In this document: positions 1-7,002 of the stretch, in pieces
How the letters are laid out: the number at the start of each line of letters is the position of its first letter
Numbering within the stretch: the stretch's first letter is position 1
Assembly (NCBI GenBank): GCA_018608735.1
Contig: JABAYZ010000075.1
Coordinates: 1 to 12,029 of the forward strand
Length of the DNA: 12,029 nucleotides
Direction: 5' to 3'
Origin: Flavobacteriaceae bacterium
Lineage (GTDB): Bacteria > Bacteroidota > Bacteroidia > Flavobacteriales > Flavobacteriaceae
Program-made: the position numbers and the translations under genes
The notes under the pieces: generated by a model
Database searches by the model: none
Told to the model about the DNA's origin: nothing
Seen by the model: the letters and a program-made list of their open reading frames with translations, nothing else

Positions 1-685
1 TTTTATTACGGTACAACAACCAATTCATGTCGCGGCTGACCTTATACCCTAATTTTTCATAAAGAGGAATCGCTGAGTTTCCTTTATTTGTATGTAAAAT
101 AGGGCGTTTATTTGATTTTAAAATCTCTTTTGTGGTGTGCGCAACCAATTGTTTTGCATAACCTCTTCGGGTATAATCCGGGTGTGTAACAACCGCACTT
201 ACCTCAATGAAATCATTGGTTTGTAAACGTTGACCAGAAATTGACACTAGTTTGCCGTCGTTGAATATCCCAAAAAACTTACCCATTTCAAAAGATTTTT
301 TTTGATAATACCCTGGCATAACCAACCATATTAAATCATAAATCTCAGTACTGTGTTTTGCTGATAAAGTAATAATCTGTTCTGTTGGTATAACATCTAC
401 TAGCTGCTCCAAAACCATCTGACAACCCTCAATCTTTTTTTCTAGAACGATCCTACTGGAATCAATCTGTGGCATTTCATGGCCTGAAACTAAAAAGAAT
501 TTTTCTGTTAATTTTGAATACTCATTTATGGCGTTTCTAGTTTTAGAAACATCAGTAAAAGCGCCGAATGTACAGACTTCTGGATGGTAAAACTGAACAC
601 CATCATAATCTATAACAAATTTTTTATGCGTCTCATTTAAGGAGAACCACACAGGATTTTTTAATTTTTTTTCTAAATTGGTCAT
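1..685 (-). CDS. GNAT-family N-acetyltransferase (FR47-like), 3' end cut by window edge
   Basis: I read this by reverse-complementing the left end: an ATG at 685 opens a frame with no stop for 228 codons, running off position 1. The C-terminal third is a GCN5-related acetyltransferase fold. A beta-strand ending EVSAVVTHPDY (about 161-171) leads into the acetyl-CoA pyrophosphate-binding motif RRGYA (173-177), followed by the helix KQLVAHTTKEIL and the late motif N203-S-A-I-P-L-Y-E-K-L-G-Y214. Such proteins transfer an acetyl group from acetyl-CoA to an amine; the acceptor cannot be read from sequence. Residues 1 to about 110 are a poorly recognisable N-terminal part, as in FR47-like members. 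The last visible residues (NWLLYRNK) lie past the final conserved motif, so probably only a few codons are missing. No Shine-Dalgarno precedes the ATG, as is usual in Bacteroidota. Its upstream neighbour at 971 is divergent. Confidence 0.88.
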   Translation of the reverse strand, partial: MTNLEKKLKNPVWFSLNETHKKFVIDYDGVQFYHPEVCTFGAFTDVSKTRNAINEYSKLTEKFFLVSGHEMPQIDSSRIVLEKKIEGCQMVLEQLVDVIPTEQIITLSAKHSTEIYDLIWLVMPGYYQKKSFEMGKFFGIFNDGKLVSISGQRLQTNDFIEVSAVVTHPDYTRRGYAKQLVAHTTKEILKSNKRPILHTNKGNSAIPLYEKLGYKVSRDMNWLLYRNK

Positions 686-970
686 TTTTTAGTACAAAAA
701 AACACGCAAAAATTGCAAGCACGTAAATATATGCTATTTATACTAATTGTGGCACTTCGTGAAATCGATTTGCATGGTTTGCTGCTTGGATCAAATACAA
801 AAAAAAGATACAAACGATCATAGCAAATGCCCCCTAAAACATTGAGGACACTAAACATTAAACCACCAATCTTGATGTGGAATTTTAGTGATGTATTGTA
901 AAACAAAAGTCCAAAAAATGATTGTACCTTTGAGGGCTTAAATCATTAACCCATTTACAATTGGCTTAGC
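686..970. other. Intergenic region between divergent genes
   Basis: This 285-bp AT-rich stretch separates the acetyltransferase (minus) from the CDP-alcohol phosphatidyltransferase (plus) and should hold both promoters. For the plus gene there is a perfect TAnnTTTG at 925-932. For the minus gene the best I find is TATATTTA (plus-strand 724-731, 7 of 8), with no good upstream TTG. I see no strong hairpin followed by a T-run, no tRNA and no convincing gene. A 74-codon minus-strand open frame (906-682) is judged spurious. Confidence 0.6.
925..932 (+). promoter_or_regulatory. Candidate Bacteroidota -7 element for the CDP-alcohol phosphatidyltransferase gene
   Basis: TACCTTTG matches the Bacteroidota primary-sigma -7 consensus TAnnTTTG at every fixed position and lies 38 nt before the ATG at 971. 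The nearest upstream TTG (896-898) is 26 nt away, longer than the usual spacing of about 17-23, so only the -7 part is convincing. Confidence 0.45.
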
Positions 971-1744
971 ATGGCAAAACTTCCAAAACAATACCAGTTT
1001 TTAGACTTATCCGACTATGGTCGTACTGCAGGCCATTGGATTGCAAGCCAACTTAAACACACCCGGTTTACTCCAATTCATGTGACCACACTTTTTATTG
1101 TTGCCGGGCTCATTGCTATTGGATGTATGCTGAACGGCTACTATAAAACCGCTGCTGTTTTCATCATACTAAAATCTGTTATAGATGCTGCCGATGGCGA
1201 ATTATCCCGTCTAAAAAACACACCGTCATATACGGGGCGTTACTACGATTCTATTGCCGATTTTGTTCTTAATTTTTGTTTTCTATTAGCTTTTTGGCAC
1301 ATCACAAATGGTTCAATACTATACATGTTTATTGCCTTTTTTGGCATTCAATTACAAGGTACGGTCTACAACTACTATTATGTCATTTTAAGAAACGCTG
1401 TAGAAGGGGATTCTACCAGTCGAATCTTTGAAGATGCAGCACCAAAAGCGCTCAAAGGCGAAAGCCAACGCACGGTTAATATCTGTTATAAAATTTACGA
1501 TGTTTTATACATCACCTTTGATAAGATCATGTATTATATGGACAAAAACGCCAGTGATAGCCCACCCTTCCCAAAGTGGTTCATGACCCTCGTATCCATG
1601 TACGGACTCGGGTTTCAACTCTTGTTTATGGCAGCCATGTTGGCCTTTAATCTGGAAGCCTATGTAATACCTTTTTTTATTGGCTATTCCGCCTTGATAA
1701 TTGTATTTGTGGGTATCAGAAAATTAGTGCTGAAGCCCTTATAA
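971..1744 (+). CDS. CDP-alcohol phosphatidyltransferase family membrane protein
   Basis: The 257-residue product carries the class I CDP-alcohol phosphotransferase signature almost intact: D72-A-A-D75-G76-E-L-S-R80, then G89-x3-D93-x3-D97. The four aspartates are the Mg2+ and catalytic set. The usual Ala before Arg is Ser79, a mild change. The enzyme joins a phosphatidyl or similar group from a CDP-linked donor to an alcohol in the inner membrane. Hydrophobic segments at about 40-60, 62-72, 98-110, 114-135, 205-227 and 230-250 fit a polytopic protein, and a long polar loop (about 143-200) separates the two halves. The acceptor (glycerol phosphate, serine, inositol phosphate or other) cannot be told from these motifs, so no symbol is given. 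The stop is interlocked with the hemL stop on the other strand (6-bp overlap). A TACCTTTG box lies upstream. Confidence 0.9.
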   Translation: MAKLPKQYQFLDLSDYGRTAGHWIASQLKHTRFTPIHVTTLFIVAGLIAIGCMLNGYYKTAAVFIILKSVIDAADGELSRLKNTPSYTGRYYDSIADFVLNFCFLLAFWHITNGSILYMFIAFFGIQLQGTVYNYYYVILRNAVEGDSTSRIFEDAAPKALKGESQRTVNICYKIYDVLYITFDKIMYYMDKNASDSPPFPKWFMTLVSMYGLGFQLLFMAAMLAFNLEAYVIPFFIGYSALIIVFVGIRKLVLKPL

Positions 1745-3025
1745 AGTCGGCGCAATTTTAGCAACCGCCGCAATAGTTTCGTCTAAATCCTCGTAGGTCA
1801 AAGCATCTGTAATAAACCAAGTTTCGAAAGCGCTGGGTGCGATATAAATACCCGCGTTAAGAAGCCCATGAAAAAAGGTTTTAAAACGCTCATTATTTCC
1901 TTCTGCTGCGGTTTCAAAATCCACAACAGCTGTTTCAGAAAAATGCACAGAAATCATTGATCCTACTCTGTTAATGGTATGCGAAATTTTATGCGCAGTT
2001 AAAGCCGTTGCAATACCCTCATGTAAATAGGCCGTTTTTTGAGCCAAACGCTCAAACAGTTCGACGTCGGATTCTAACGCCTGGAGCATGGCATATCCTG
2101 CAGCCATTGCCAAAGGATTTCCGCTCAAAGTTCCCGCTTGATATACAGGACCTAAAGGAGCTAAATGATTCATGATTTCATGTCGTGACGCAAAAGCACC
2201 TACAGGCAAACCGCCACCAATAACTTTTCCAAAACACACAATATCCGCATTGACGCCATACAGTTCTTGAACCCCGCCTTTTGCCAAACGAAAACCAGTC
2301 ATAACCTCATCAAAAACTAAAACTGCCTGATGAGTATCACACAAAGTTCGGAGGCCTTCCAAAAATCCTGGATCAGGTGGAATACAGCCCATATTACCCG
2401 CAACAGGCTCAACGATTATACAGGCAATTTGAGATGGATTTGCTTCAAAAATTGCAGCAACAGCTTCTAAGTTATTATACGGCGCTAAGAGGGTGTCTTT
2501 GGCAGTCCCTTTGGTAACTCCAGGGCTATTAGGGCTTCCAAAAGTTACGGCACCACTCCCCGCTTGAATCAAAAAGGAATCTGAATGGCCATGATAGCAA
2601 CCCGCAAATTTTATGATTTTTTCTTTGCCCGTAAATCCACGTGCCAAACGCACGGCACTCATACAGGCCTCAGTTCCAGAATTTACAAAACGAATTTGAT
2701 CAATATTTGGCACCATTGACACTGCCAGTTCTGCGATTTTAGTTTCAATTTCTGTTGGCATCCCAAACGATGTCCCTAATTCTGCTTTCTCTATGACCGC
2801 TTCGATTACAGGAGGATAGGCGTGACCAAGAATCATTGGACCCCAAGAATTTATATAATCAATAAGGCGATTGCCATCAGCATCATACAAATAAGCACCC
2901 TTTGCTTGGTTTACAAAAATAGGTGTTCCGCCTACGGCTTTAAAAGCACGCACAGGAGAGTTGACGCCACCAGGAATCACTTCCGAAGCCGCTTTGAACA
3001 ATTGACTACTACGTTGGTATCTCAT
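1739..3025 (-). CDS. hemL: Glutamate-1-semialdehyde 2,1-aminomutase
   Basis: This PLP enzyme turns glutamate-1-semialdehyde into 5-aminolevulinate, the last step of the C5 route to heme and other tetrapyrroles, in the cytoplasm. The 428-residue length is normal for the family. Visible landmarks are the N-terminal PGGVNSPVRAF (18-28), the cofactor phosphate-binding NSGTEA (115-120), YHGHSDSF (144-151), the PLP-ring aspartate in VFDEV (D239), the Schiff-base lysine in CFGKVIGGGLPVGAF (K267) and the late motif AGTLSGNPLAMAAG (297-310). These together identify GSA aminomutase rather than a generic class III aminotransferase. The ATG at 3025 is 4 bp after the stop of the LysM lipoprotein gene, so it is probably the third gene of a minus-strand operon starting near 4702. 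Other heme genes are not in the window. The 3' end overlaps the convergent gene at 1739-1744. Confidence 0.97.
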   Translation of the reverse strand: MRYQRSSQLFKAASEVIPGGVNSPVRAFKAVGGTPIFVNQAKGAYLYDADGNRLIDYINSWGPMILGHAYPPVIEAVIEKAELGTSFGMPTEIETKIAELAVSMVPNIDQIRFVNSGTEACMSAVRLARGFTGKEKIIKFAGCYHGHSDSFLIQAGSGAVTFGSPNSPGVTKGTAKDTLLAPYNNLEAVAAIFEANPSQIACIIVEPVAGNMGCIPPDPGFLEGLRTLCDTHQAVLVFDEVMTGFRLAKGGVQELYGVNADIVCFGKVIGGGLPVGAFASRHEIMNHLAPLGPVYQAGTLSGNPLAMAAGYAMLQALESDVELFERLAQKTAYLHEGIATALTAHKISHTINRVGSMISVHFSETAVVDFETAAEGNNERFKTFFHGLLNAGIYIAPSAFETWFITDALTYEDLDETIAAVAKIAPTL

Positions 3026-3029
3026 GAAA

Positions 3030-3809
3030 TTAGTTTGAAGAAATTATAAGTTTTTGCCCCACCCTTAAAGCTGATGAATTGAGCTTATTTTGGCGTTTAA
3101 TGGCATCCACTGTCGTATTGTATAATTTTGAAATGGAGTATAAAGTATCCCCCTTTTTGACAGTATATCTTTTTTTGGTTGTTTTTGATGGTGACACTTG
3201 TTTTGAACGTGAGTTTTTTGTCTTAGTATCAAATTTATATAGCTCATAACGTTCAATAAGAGCTATAAGTTTCTGTGGGTATTTTGGATCTGTGGCGTAG
3301 CCCGCTTTCCGCAGGCCTTTGGCCCATCCTTTATAATCGTCTTTTCTTAATTTAAATAAGGCAGCATAGCGTTTTCGGTAGGCTAAAAACTCCGAATGAT
3401 CCCTGAAAGACGTACTTGGGTCTTTATATTTTCTAAAACATTCTTGATTTTTATCATCATCGTGAAAAATTTTAGCACCTGTCCAATCGTGGCATTTGAT
3501 ACCAAAATGATTATTGGCAACTCGAGCCAAACGTCCTTTTCCTGATCCAGACTCTAAAATTCCTTGAGCTAAAGTGATACTCGCTGGAATATCAAATAAT
3601 GTCATTTCATTGATGGCCGCTTGTTTAAAATACGAAATGTATTCCAAGGTTGTGTTAATAATTGGTGTATGCTTAGAAGGTTTGGGCTTAGAAGGTTTGG
3701 GCACCGTGACCACCACTTTCGGTGGAGCTGAACGTTGCTTAACCTTTTTCCTCGAACCACAACTTGTGACTAAAAATCCTAAAAAAATAAAAATTATTAT
3801 GCGTTTCAT
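3030..3809 (-). CDS. LysM-containing glucosaminidase (GH73-type) lipoprotein
   Basis: The 259-residue product is a predicted peptidoglycan hydrolase that cleaves next to N-acetylglucosamine. The N terminus is a lipoprotein signal: Lys-Arg, a hydrophobic stretch, then LVTSC with Cys17 as the likely lipidated residue. A Lys/Pro/Ser-rich linker (about 20-50) holds an exact PKPSK duplication (37-46). The glucosaminidase domain spans roughly 52-195. ITLAQGILESGSGKGRLA places the expected catalytic glutamate at E86, followed by NNHFGIKC (99-106) and the typical C-terminal YATDPKYPQKLIALIERY (171-188). A single LysM repeat (about 214-257, RYTVKKGDTLYSISKLYN to LRVGQKLII) would bind glycan chains. 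The second acidic catalytic residue cannot be assigned by eye. The gene lies 2 bp after the deaminase stop and 4 bp before hemL, indicating co-transcription. Which surface the lipid anchor reaches is not decidable here. Confidence 0.9.
   Translation of the reverse strand: MKRIIIFIFLGFLVTSCGSRKKVKQRSAPPKVVVTVPKPSKPKPSKHTPIINTTLEYISYFKQAAINEMTLFDIPASITLAQGILESGSGKGRLARVANNHFGIKCHDWTGAKIFHDDDKNQECFRKYKDPSTSFRDHSEFLAYRKRYAALFKLRKDDYKGWAKGLRKAGYATDPKYPQKLIALIERYELYKFDTKTKNSRSKQVSPSKTTKKRYTVKKGDTLYSISKLYNTTVDAIKRQNKLNSSALRVGQKLIISSN
3671..3700 (-). repeat. Exact 15-bp tandem duplication in the lipoprotein linker
   Basis: Two identical 15-bp units, gcttagaaggtttgg at 3671-3685 and 3686-3700, with the match running 2 bp further. 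On the minus strand they encode PKPSK twice (residues 37-46). Identity at the synonymous positions suggests a recent duplication, as by replication slippage. Confidence 0.9.
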
Positions 3810-3811
3810 AT

Positions 3812-4702
3812 CTATACTATTACATCTAATTTTTTTTGTTTCAATCTTAAATTCATCCCTTCAATACCTTGTAAACCTCCAGTATGAATGGCTAAAACTT
3901 TGATGTTTTTTGATAGTTCTCCCGATTGAATCGCATCAAAAATACCGTACATCATTTTAGCAGTATACACAGGGTCCAAAGGAATATTGTAAATGGATTT
4001 AAAATCGTTCATAAACGATATTAATTTAGAATCCACCCTGGCATAGCCCCCAAAATGATAGGCTTCCCAGAGTTCCCAATTAGATTGTGTTGCAAATTTA
4101 CGAATATCTTGGTTTAAAAAACCGCCTTTGAGCGCTGGAAATCCAATAATTTTTTGAGTTGGAAGACTTGCGTTTATAAGCCCTGATATGGTACCACCTG
4201 TTCCAACTGCACAACAAATAACATCAAAAGCCTGATCTTTTTCAGTAAGAATTTCCTGACACCCTTTGACCGCTAAGGCATTGGTTCCCCCTTCAGGGAT
4301 AACATAAAAATTTTCATAGGTCTCCAAAAGTGTTTTTAAATACGCTAAATCCGTTTTGTCATTATAGGTAGATCGCGATACAAAATCTAAATGCATACCG
4401 CAAGATTTGGCATAACTAAGCGTTGAGTTCAGTGCAGTATTTGAAGCTAATTCTTCGCCTCTAATAATCCCCACAGTTGGAATATTTAAGGCTTGACCCG
4501 CCGCTGCCGTAGCCGCAATATGATTTGAGAATGCACCACCAAATGTAAGAATTCCGTTGTAATTTTCAGATTGTGCTTTTTGTAAATTATACTTCAGTTT
4601 TCTATATTTATTGCCCGACACTGTTGGATGAATCAAATACTCTGGCTTCAATGAAACCTGAGCATTCAATCGAATATTTTCTAACGTCTTAATAGAGAGC
4701 AT
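3812..4702 (-). CDS. PLP-dependent deaminase, ACC deaminase/D-cysteine desulfhydrase family
   Basis: A 296-residue fold-type II PLP enzyme. Key sites: the Schiff-base lysine in SGNKYRKLKYN (K32), the cofactor-stacking GGAFSNHIAATAAAG (55-69, S59-N60-H61), IPEGGTN (135-141), the phosphate-binding AVGTGGTISG (165-174) and a C-terminal HTGGLQG (273-279). Family members deaminate 1-aminocyclopropane-1-carboxylate to 2-oxobutyrate and ammonia, or break D-cysteine into pyruvate, sulfide and ammonia. Motifs readable by eye do not separate these, and Bacteroidota members are usually named only at family level. The protein is shorter than the roughly 330-340 residues of the characterised enzymes, mainly because the N terminus is compact (the lysine is at 32 rather than about 50). 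It is the first gene of the run deaminase, LysM glucosaminidase, hemL, with a 2-bp gap to the next gene. The link between the three functions is not obvious. Confidence 0.88.
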   Translation of the reverse strand: MLSIKTLENIRLNAQVSLKPEYLIHPTVSGNKYRKLKYNLQKAQSENYNGILTFGGAFSNHIAATAAAGQALNIPTVGIIRGEELASNTALNSTLSYAKSCGMHLDFVSRSTYNDKTDLAYLKTLLETYENFYVIPEGGTNALAVKGCQEILTEKDQAFDVICCAVGTGGTISGLINASLPTQKIIGFPALKGGFLNQDIRKFATQSNWELWEAYHFGGYARVDSKLISFMNDFKSIYNIPLDPVYTAKMMYGIFDAIQSGELSKNIKVLAIHTGGLQGIEGMNLRLKQKKLDVIV

Positions 4703-4728
4703 TGCTGTAAAGTCTGAAACGTAAAAAT

Positions 4729-4743
4729 ACTAAATACTTTAGT
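4729..4743. repeat. Short inverted repeat in the deaminase leader
   Basis: ACTAAA-TAC-TTTAGT, two perfect 6-bp arms with a 3-nt loop, lying 27-41 nt upstream of the deaminase ATG and touching the candidate -7 element. It could be an operator or a weak 5' hairpin. Arms this short in AT-rich DNA can also arise by chance. Confidence 0.3.
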
Positions 4744-4777
4744 GAATGTATTCCTGTTAGAACTAATAACACAAAAA
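4743..4777 (-). promoter_or_regulatory. Candidate promoter for the deaminase-glucosaminidase-hemL operon
   Basis: Reading the minus strand, TTTTTG (plus positions 4777-4772) is followed after 21 nt by TACATTCA (4750-4743). The -33 part and the spacing suit the Bacteroidota consensus, but the -7 part matches only 6 of 8 positions (TAnnTTTG). It would give a leader of roughly 35 nt. It is the best candidate I find in this divergent region. Confidence 0.35.
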
Positions 4778-4788
4778 TCTTTAAGAAA

Positions 4789-4817
4789 TTGCTTATGTGA
4801 AATTTACATTATATTTG
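4789..4817 (+). promoter_or_regulatory. Strong Bacteroidota-type promoter for the DUF5522-hutU operon
   Basis: TTG at 4789-4791, an 18-nt spacer, then TATATTTG at 4810-4817, a full match to TAnnTTTG with good spacing. Known Bacteroidota promoters start transcription a few bases after this box, here around 4822-4825, almost on the ATG at 4824. It therefore argues against the GTG at 4797 as the start, because that codon lies inside the promoter. Confidence 0.6.
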
Positions 4818-4823
4818 TTAGAT

Positions 4824-4994
4824 ATGAAAAAACACATTCCAATAGAAGACGGCGACTACTACCTTACCTCAGAAGGGTATCGTTGTTTTACGGAACAATA
4901 CCATCTCAAACGCGGCTACTGTTGTGAGAGTGGATGTAAGCATTGTCCGTATGGTTATAATACTCGAACTAATACACAAACTCCTTCAAAGTGA
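4824..4994 (+). CDS. DUF5522 family cysteine-rich mini-protein
   Basis: A 56-residue protein of unknown function. After MKKHIPIEDGDYYLTSEGY comes FTEQYHLKRGYCCESGCKHCPYGY, the hallmark of DUF5522. C33, C34, C38 and C41 form a compact CCxxxCxxCPY cluster, with a further C21 nearby, which looks able to bind a metal or iron-sulfur centre; that role is inference. A polar tail follows (about 46-56). An in-frame GTG at 4797 would add nine residues, but the promoter -7 box lies within that stretch and the family usually begins just before the acidic ED..YY segment, so ATG 4824 is preferred. No signal peptide or membrane helix is seen, so it should be cytoplasmic. Its stop overlaps the hutU start as GTGA (4991-4994), suggesting translational coupling. 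Confidence 0.85.
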   Translation: MKKHIPIEDGDYYLTSEGYRCFTEQYHLKRGYCCESGCKHCPYGYNTRTNTQTPSK

Positions 4995-6991
4995 ATTCCA
5001 TAAAACTTACATTCGAACAAGAAATCTTAGAGGGAATACCATCAATTCTCCCAACTCTACGGCCGTTTGACGAGAGCTATAACCATGCGCCCAAACGAAA
5101 AGCAATTTTAAGTTCTGAAGAGACTAAATTGGCTTTACAAAATGCGCTGCGGTATTTTGACAAAAAACACCACGACGTCCTTATTAAAGAATTCAAAAAT
5201 GAATTGGATTCTTATGGAAGAATATACATGTACCGCTTTCGCCCTATCCATAAAATCGTCGCGCGATCCATAGAAGATTATCCCGCAAAAAGCAAACAAG
5301 CTGCTGCGATCATGCTTATGATTCAAAACAATTTGGATGATGCCATAGCACAACACCCACATGAGTTGATTACTTATGGAGGCAATGGGAGCGTATTTTC
5401 AAATTGGGCACAATACCGCCTTACCATGCAGTATCTGTCACAAATGACCGATGATCAAACTTTAGTCATGTACTCGGGCCACCCAATGGGGCTATTTCCT
5501 TCTCATAAAGAAGCACCAAGAGTTGTGGTCACTAATGGTATGACGATCCCAAATTACTCTAAACCAGATGATTGGGAGAAATTTAATGCCTTAGGCGTTT
5601 CTCAATACGGTCAAATGACCGCTGGTAGTTATATGTATATAGGCCCACAGGGTATAGTTCATGGCACAACTATTACAGTTCTGAATGCATTTAGAAAAAT
5701 AAAAAAACAACCACTTGGCAACCTCTTTTTAACAGCAGGATTAGGGGGTATGAGTGGAGCGCAACCCAAAGCAGGGAATATTGCTGGCTGTATTACCGTT
5801 TGTGCTGAAGTTAATGAAAAAGCACTTTATACGCGCCATTCACAAGGTTGGGTTGATGAAGTGTTTACCGATATAGAGCCGCTTGTACAACGCGTTCTAA
5901 AAGCAAAAGCTAATAAAGACGTTGTGTCTATTGCATATTTAGGAAACGTCATCGAGGTTTGGGAAGGCTTTTACAAGGCCAATATTTATGTGGATATTGG
6001 CAGTGATCAAACATCTTTACATAACCCGTGGGCTGGCGGATATTATCCTGTTGGAATGGGCTATGAAGAGGCCAATACATTAATGGGATCAGATCCCGAA
6101 CTATTTAAAGACCACGTAAAAACATCCTTGAGACGTCATGCGGCTATTGTACAGAAACATACTGATAAGGGGACTTATTTCTTTGATTATGGAAATGCTT
6201 TTTTATTAGAAGCTTCTCGGGCAGGTGCAGATATTATGGCTAAAAATGGCATTGACTTTAAGTACCCTAGTTATGTTCAGGATATTATGGGGCCTATGTG
6301 CTTTGATTATGGATTTGGGCCATTTCGTTGGGTATGTGCCTCAGGAAACCCAGAAGATCTCGCGAAAACTGATGCTATAGCTTGTCGCGTTTTGGAAGCC
6401 CTTAAAAAAGAAGCTCCTGAAGAAATTCAGCAACAAATGACGGATAATATCCAATGGATAAAAGGGGCGCAAGCTCATAAACTAGTGGTTGGGTCACAAG
6501 CAAGAATTTTATATGCTGATGCCGAAGGGCGTATGAAAATTGCTCAAGCCTTTAATACCGCCATTGCAAATAAAGAAATTGGTACTGTAATTTTAGGACG
6601 AGATCATCATGATGTATCCGGCACAGATTCGCCTTATAGAGAAACGAGCAATATTTATGATGGGTCTCAATTTACGGCAGATATGGCCATTCAAAATGTA
6701 ATTGGAGATAGTTTTAGAGGTGCCACATGGGTAAGCATTCATAATGGTGGTGGTGTAGGCTGGGGCGAAGTGATAAATGGAGGATTTGGTATGGTTATTG
6801 ATGGTACTACAGAAGCAGAACGCCGGTTAAAATCCATGTTGTTTTGGGATGTGAATAACGGCATTGCTCGGCGTAATTGGGCTCGAAATGAAGGGGCAAC
6901 ATTCGCCATCAAACGGGCAATGGAATCTGAGCCACTGCTTAAGGTAACACTACCTAATATTGTAGATGAAACGCTTTTAGAAAATTTATAA
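4991..6991 (+). CDS. hutU: Urocanate hydratase (urocanase)
   Basis: Urocanase uses tightly bound NAD+ to hydrate urocanate to 4-imidazolone-5-propionate, the second step of histidine degradation. Conserved blocks in the 666-residue product are YGGNGSVFSNWAQY (129-142), APRVVVTNG (175-183), YGQMTAGSYMYIGPQGIVHGT (206-226), TAGLGGMSGAQPKA (248-261), SDQTSLHNPW (338-347), GPMCFDYGFGPFRWVCASG (434-452), ILGRDHHD (534-541), SPYRET (547-552) and HNGGGVGWG (584-592). Cys437 aligns with the catalytic cysteine (Cys410) of the Pseudomonas enzyme. The protein is about 110 residues longer than the classical urocanase of about 557, mostly from an N-terminal extension of about 80 residues, consistent with the longer form known in Bacteroidota. 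The start is GTG, overlapping the DUF5522 stop by 4 bp. No hutH, hutI or hutG is present here. Confidence 0.95.
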   Translation: MNSIKLTFEQEILEGIPSILPTLRPFDESYNHAPKRKAILSSEETKLALQNALRYFDKKHHDVLIKEFKNELDSYGRIYMYRFRPIHKIVARSIEDYPAKSKQAAAIMLMIQNNLDDAIAQHPHELITYGGNGSVFSNWAQYRLTMQYLSQMTDDQTLVMYSGHPMGLFPSHKEAPRVVVTNGMTIPNYSKPDDWEKFNALGVSQYGQMTAGSYMYIGPQGIVHGTTITVLNAFRKIKKQPLGNLFLTAGLGGMSGAQPKAGNIAGCITVCAEVNEKALYTRHSQGWVDEVFTDIEPLVQRVLKAKANKDVVSIAYLGNVIEVWEGFYKANIYVDIGSDQTSLHNPWAGGYYPVGMGYEEANTLMGSDPELFKDHVKTSLRRHAAIVQKHTDKGTYFFDYGNAFLLEASRAGADIMAKNGIDFKYPSYVQDIMGPMCFDYGFGPFRWVCASGNPEDLAKTDAIACRVLEALKKEAPEEIQQQMTDNIQWIKGAQAHKLVVGSQARILYADAEGRMKIAQAFNTAIANKEIGTVILGRDHHDVSGTDSPYRETSNIYDGSQFTADMAIQNVIGDSFRGATWVSIHNGGGVGWGEVINGGFGMVIDGTTEAERRLKSMLFWDVNNGIARRNWARNEGATFAIKRAMESEPLLKVTLPNIVDETLLENL

Positions 6992-7002
6992 ATACAACTC
7001 TT

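Noticed and set aside
682..906. Minus-strand 74-codon open frame ending in an ATGA overlap with the acetyltransferase start
   Set aside because: The product is rich in Cys, Phe and Ser in a way that looks like translated AT-rich non-coding DNA, with no family resemblance. The ATGA overlap alone is weak support. Conservation in relatives would change this view.
2822..3049. Plus-strand 75-codon open frame opposite hemL
   Set aside because: Antisense to the conserved N-terminal coding part of hemL, with no family resemblance.
3574..3903. Plus-strand 109-codon open frame opposite the LysM lipoprotein and deaminase genes
   Set aside because: It lies antisense to two well-supported genes and has no recognisable domain; it is a shadow frame.
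4797..4823. GTG at 4797 as start of the DUF5522 gene
   Set aside because: The stretch contains a full promoter -7 box, and the added residues are hydrophobic and not typical of the family. ATG 4824 fits better.
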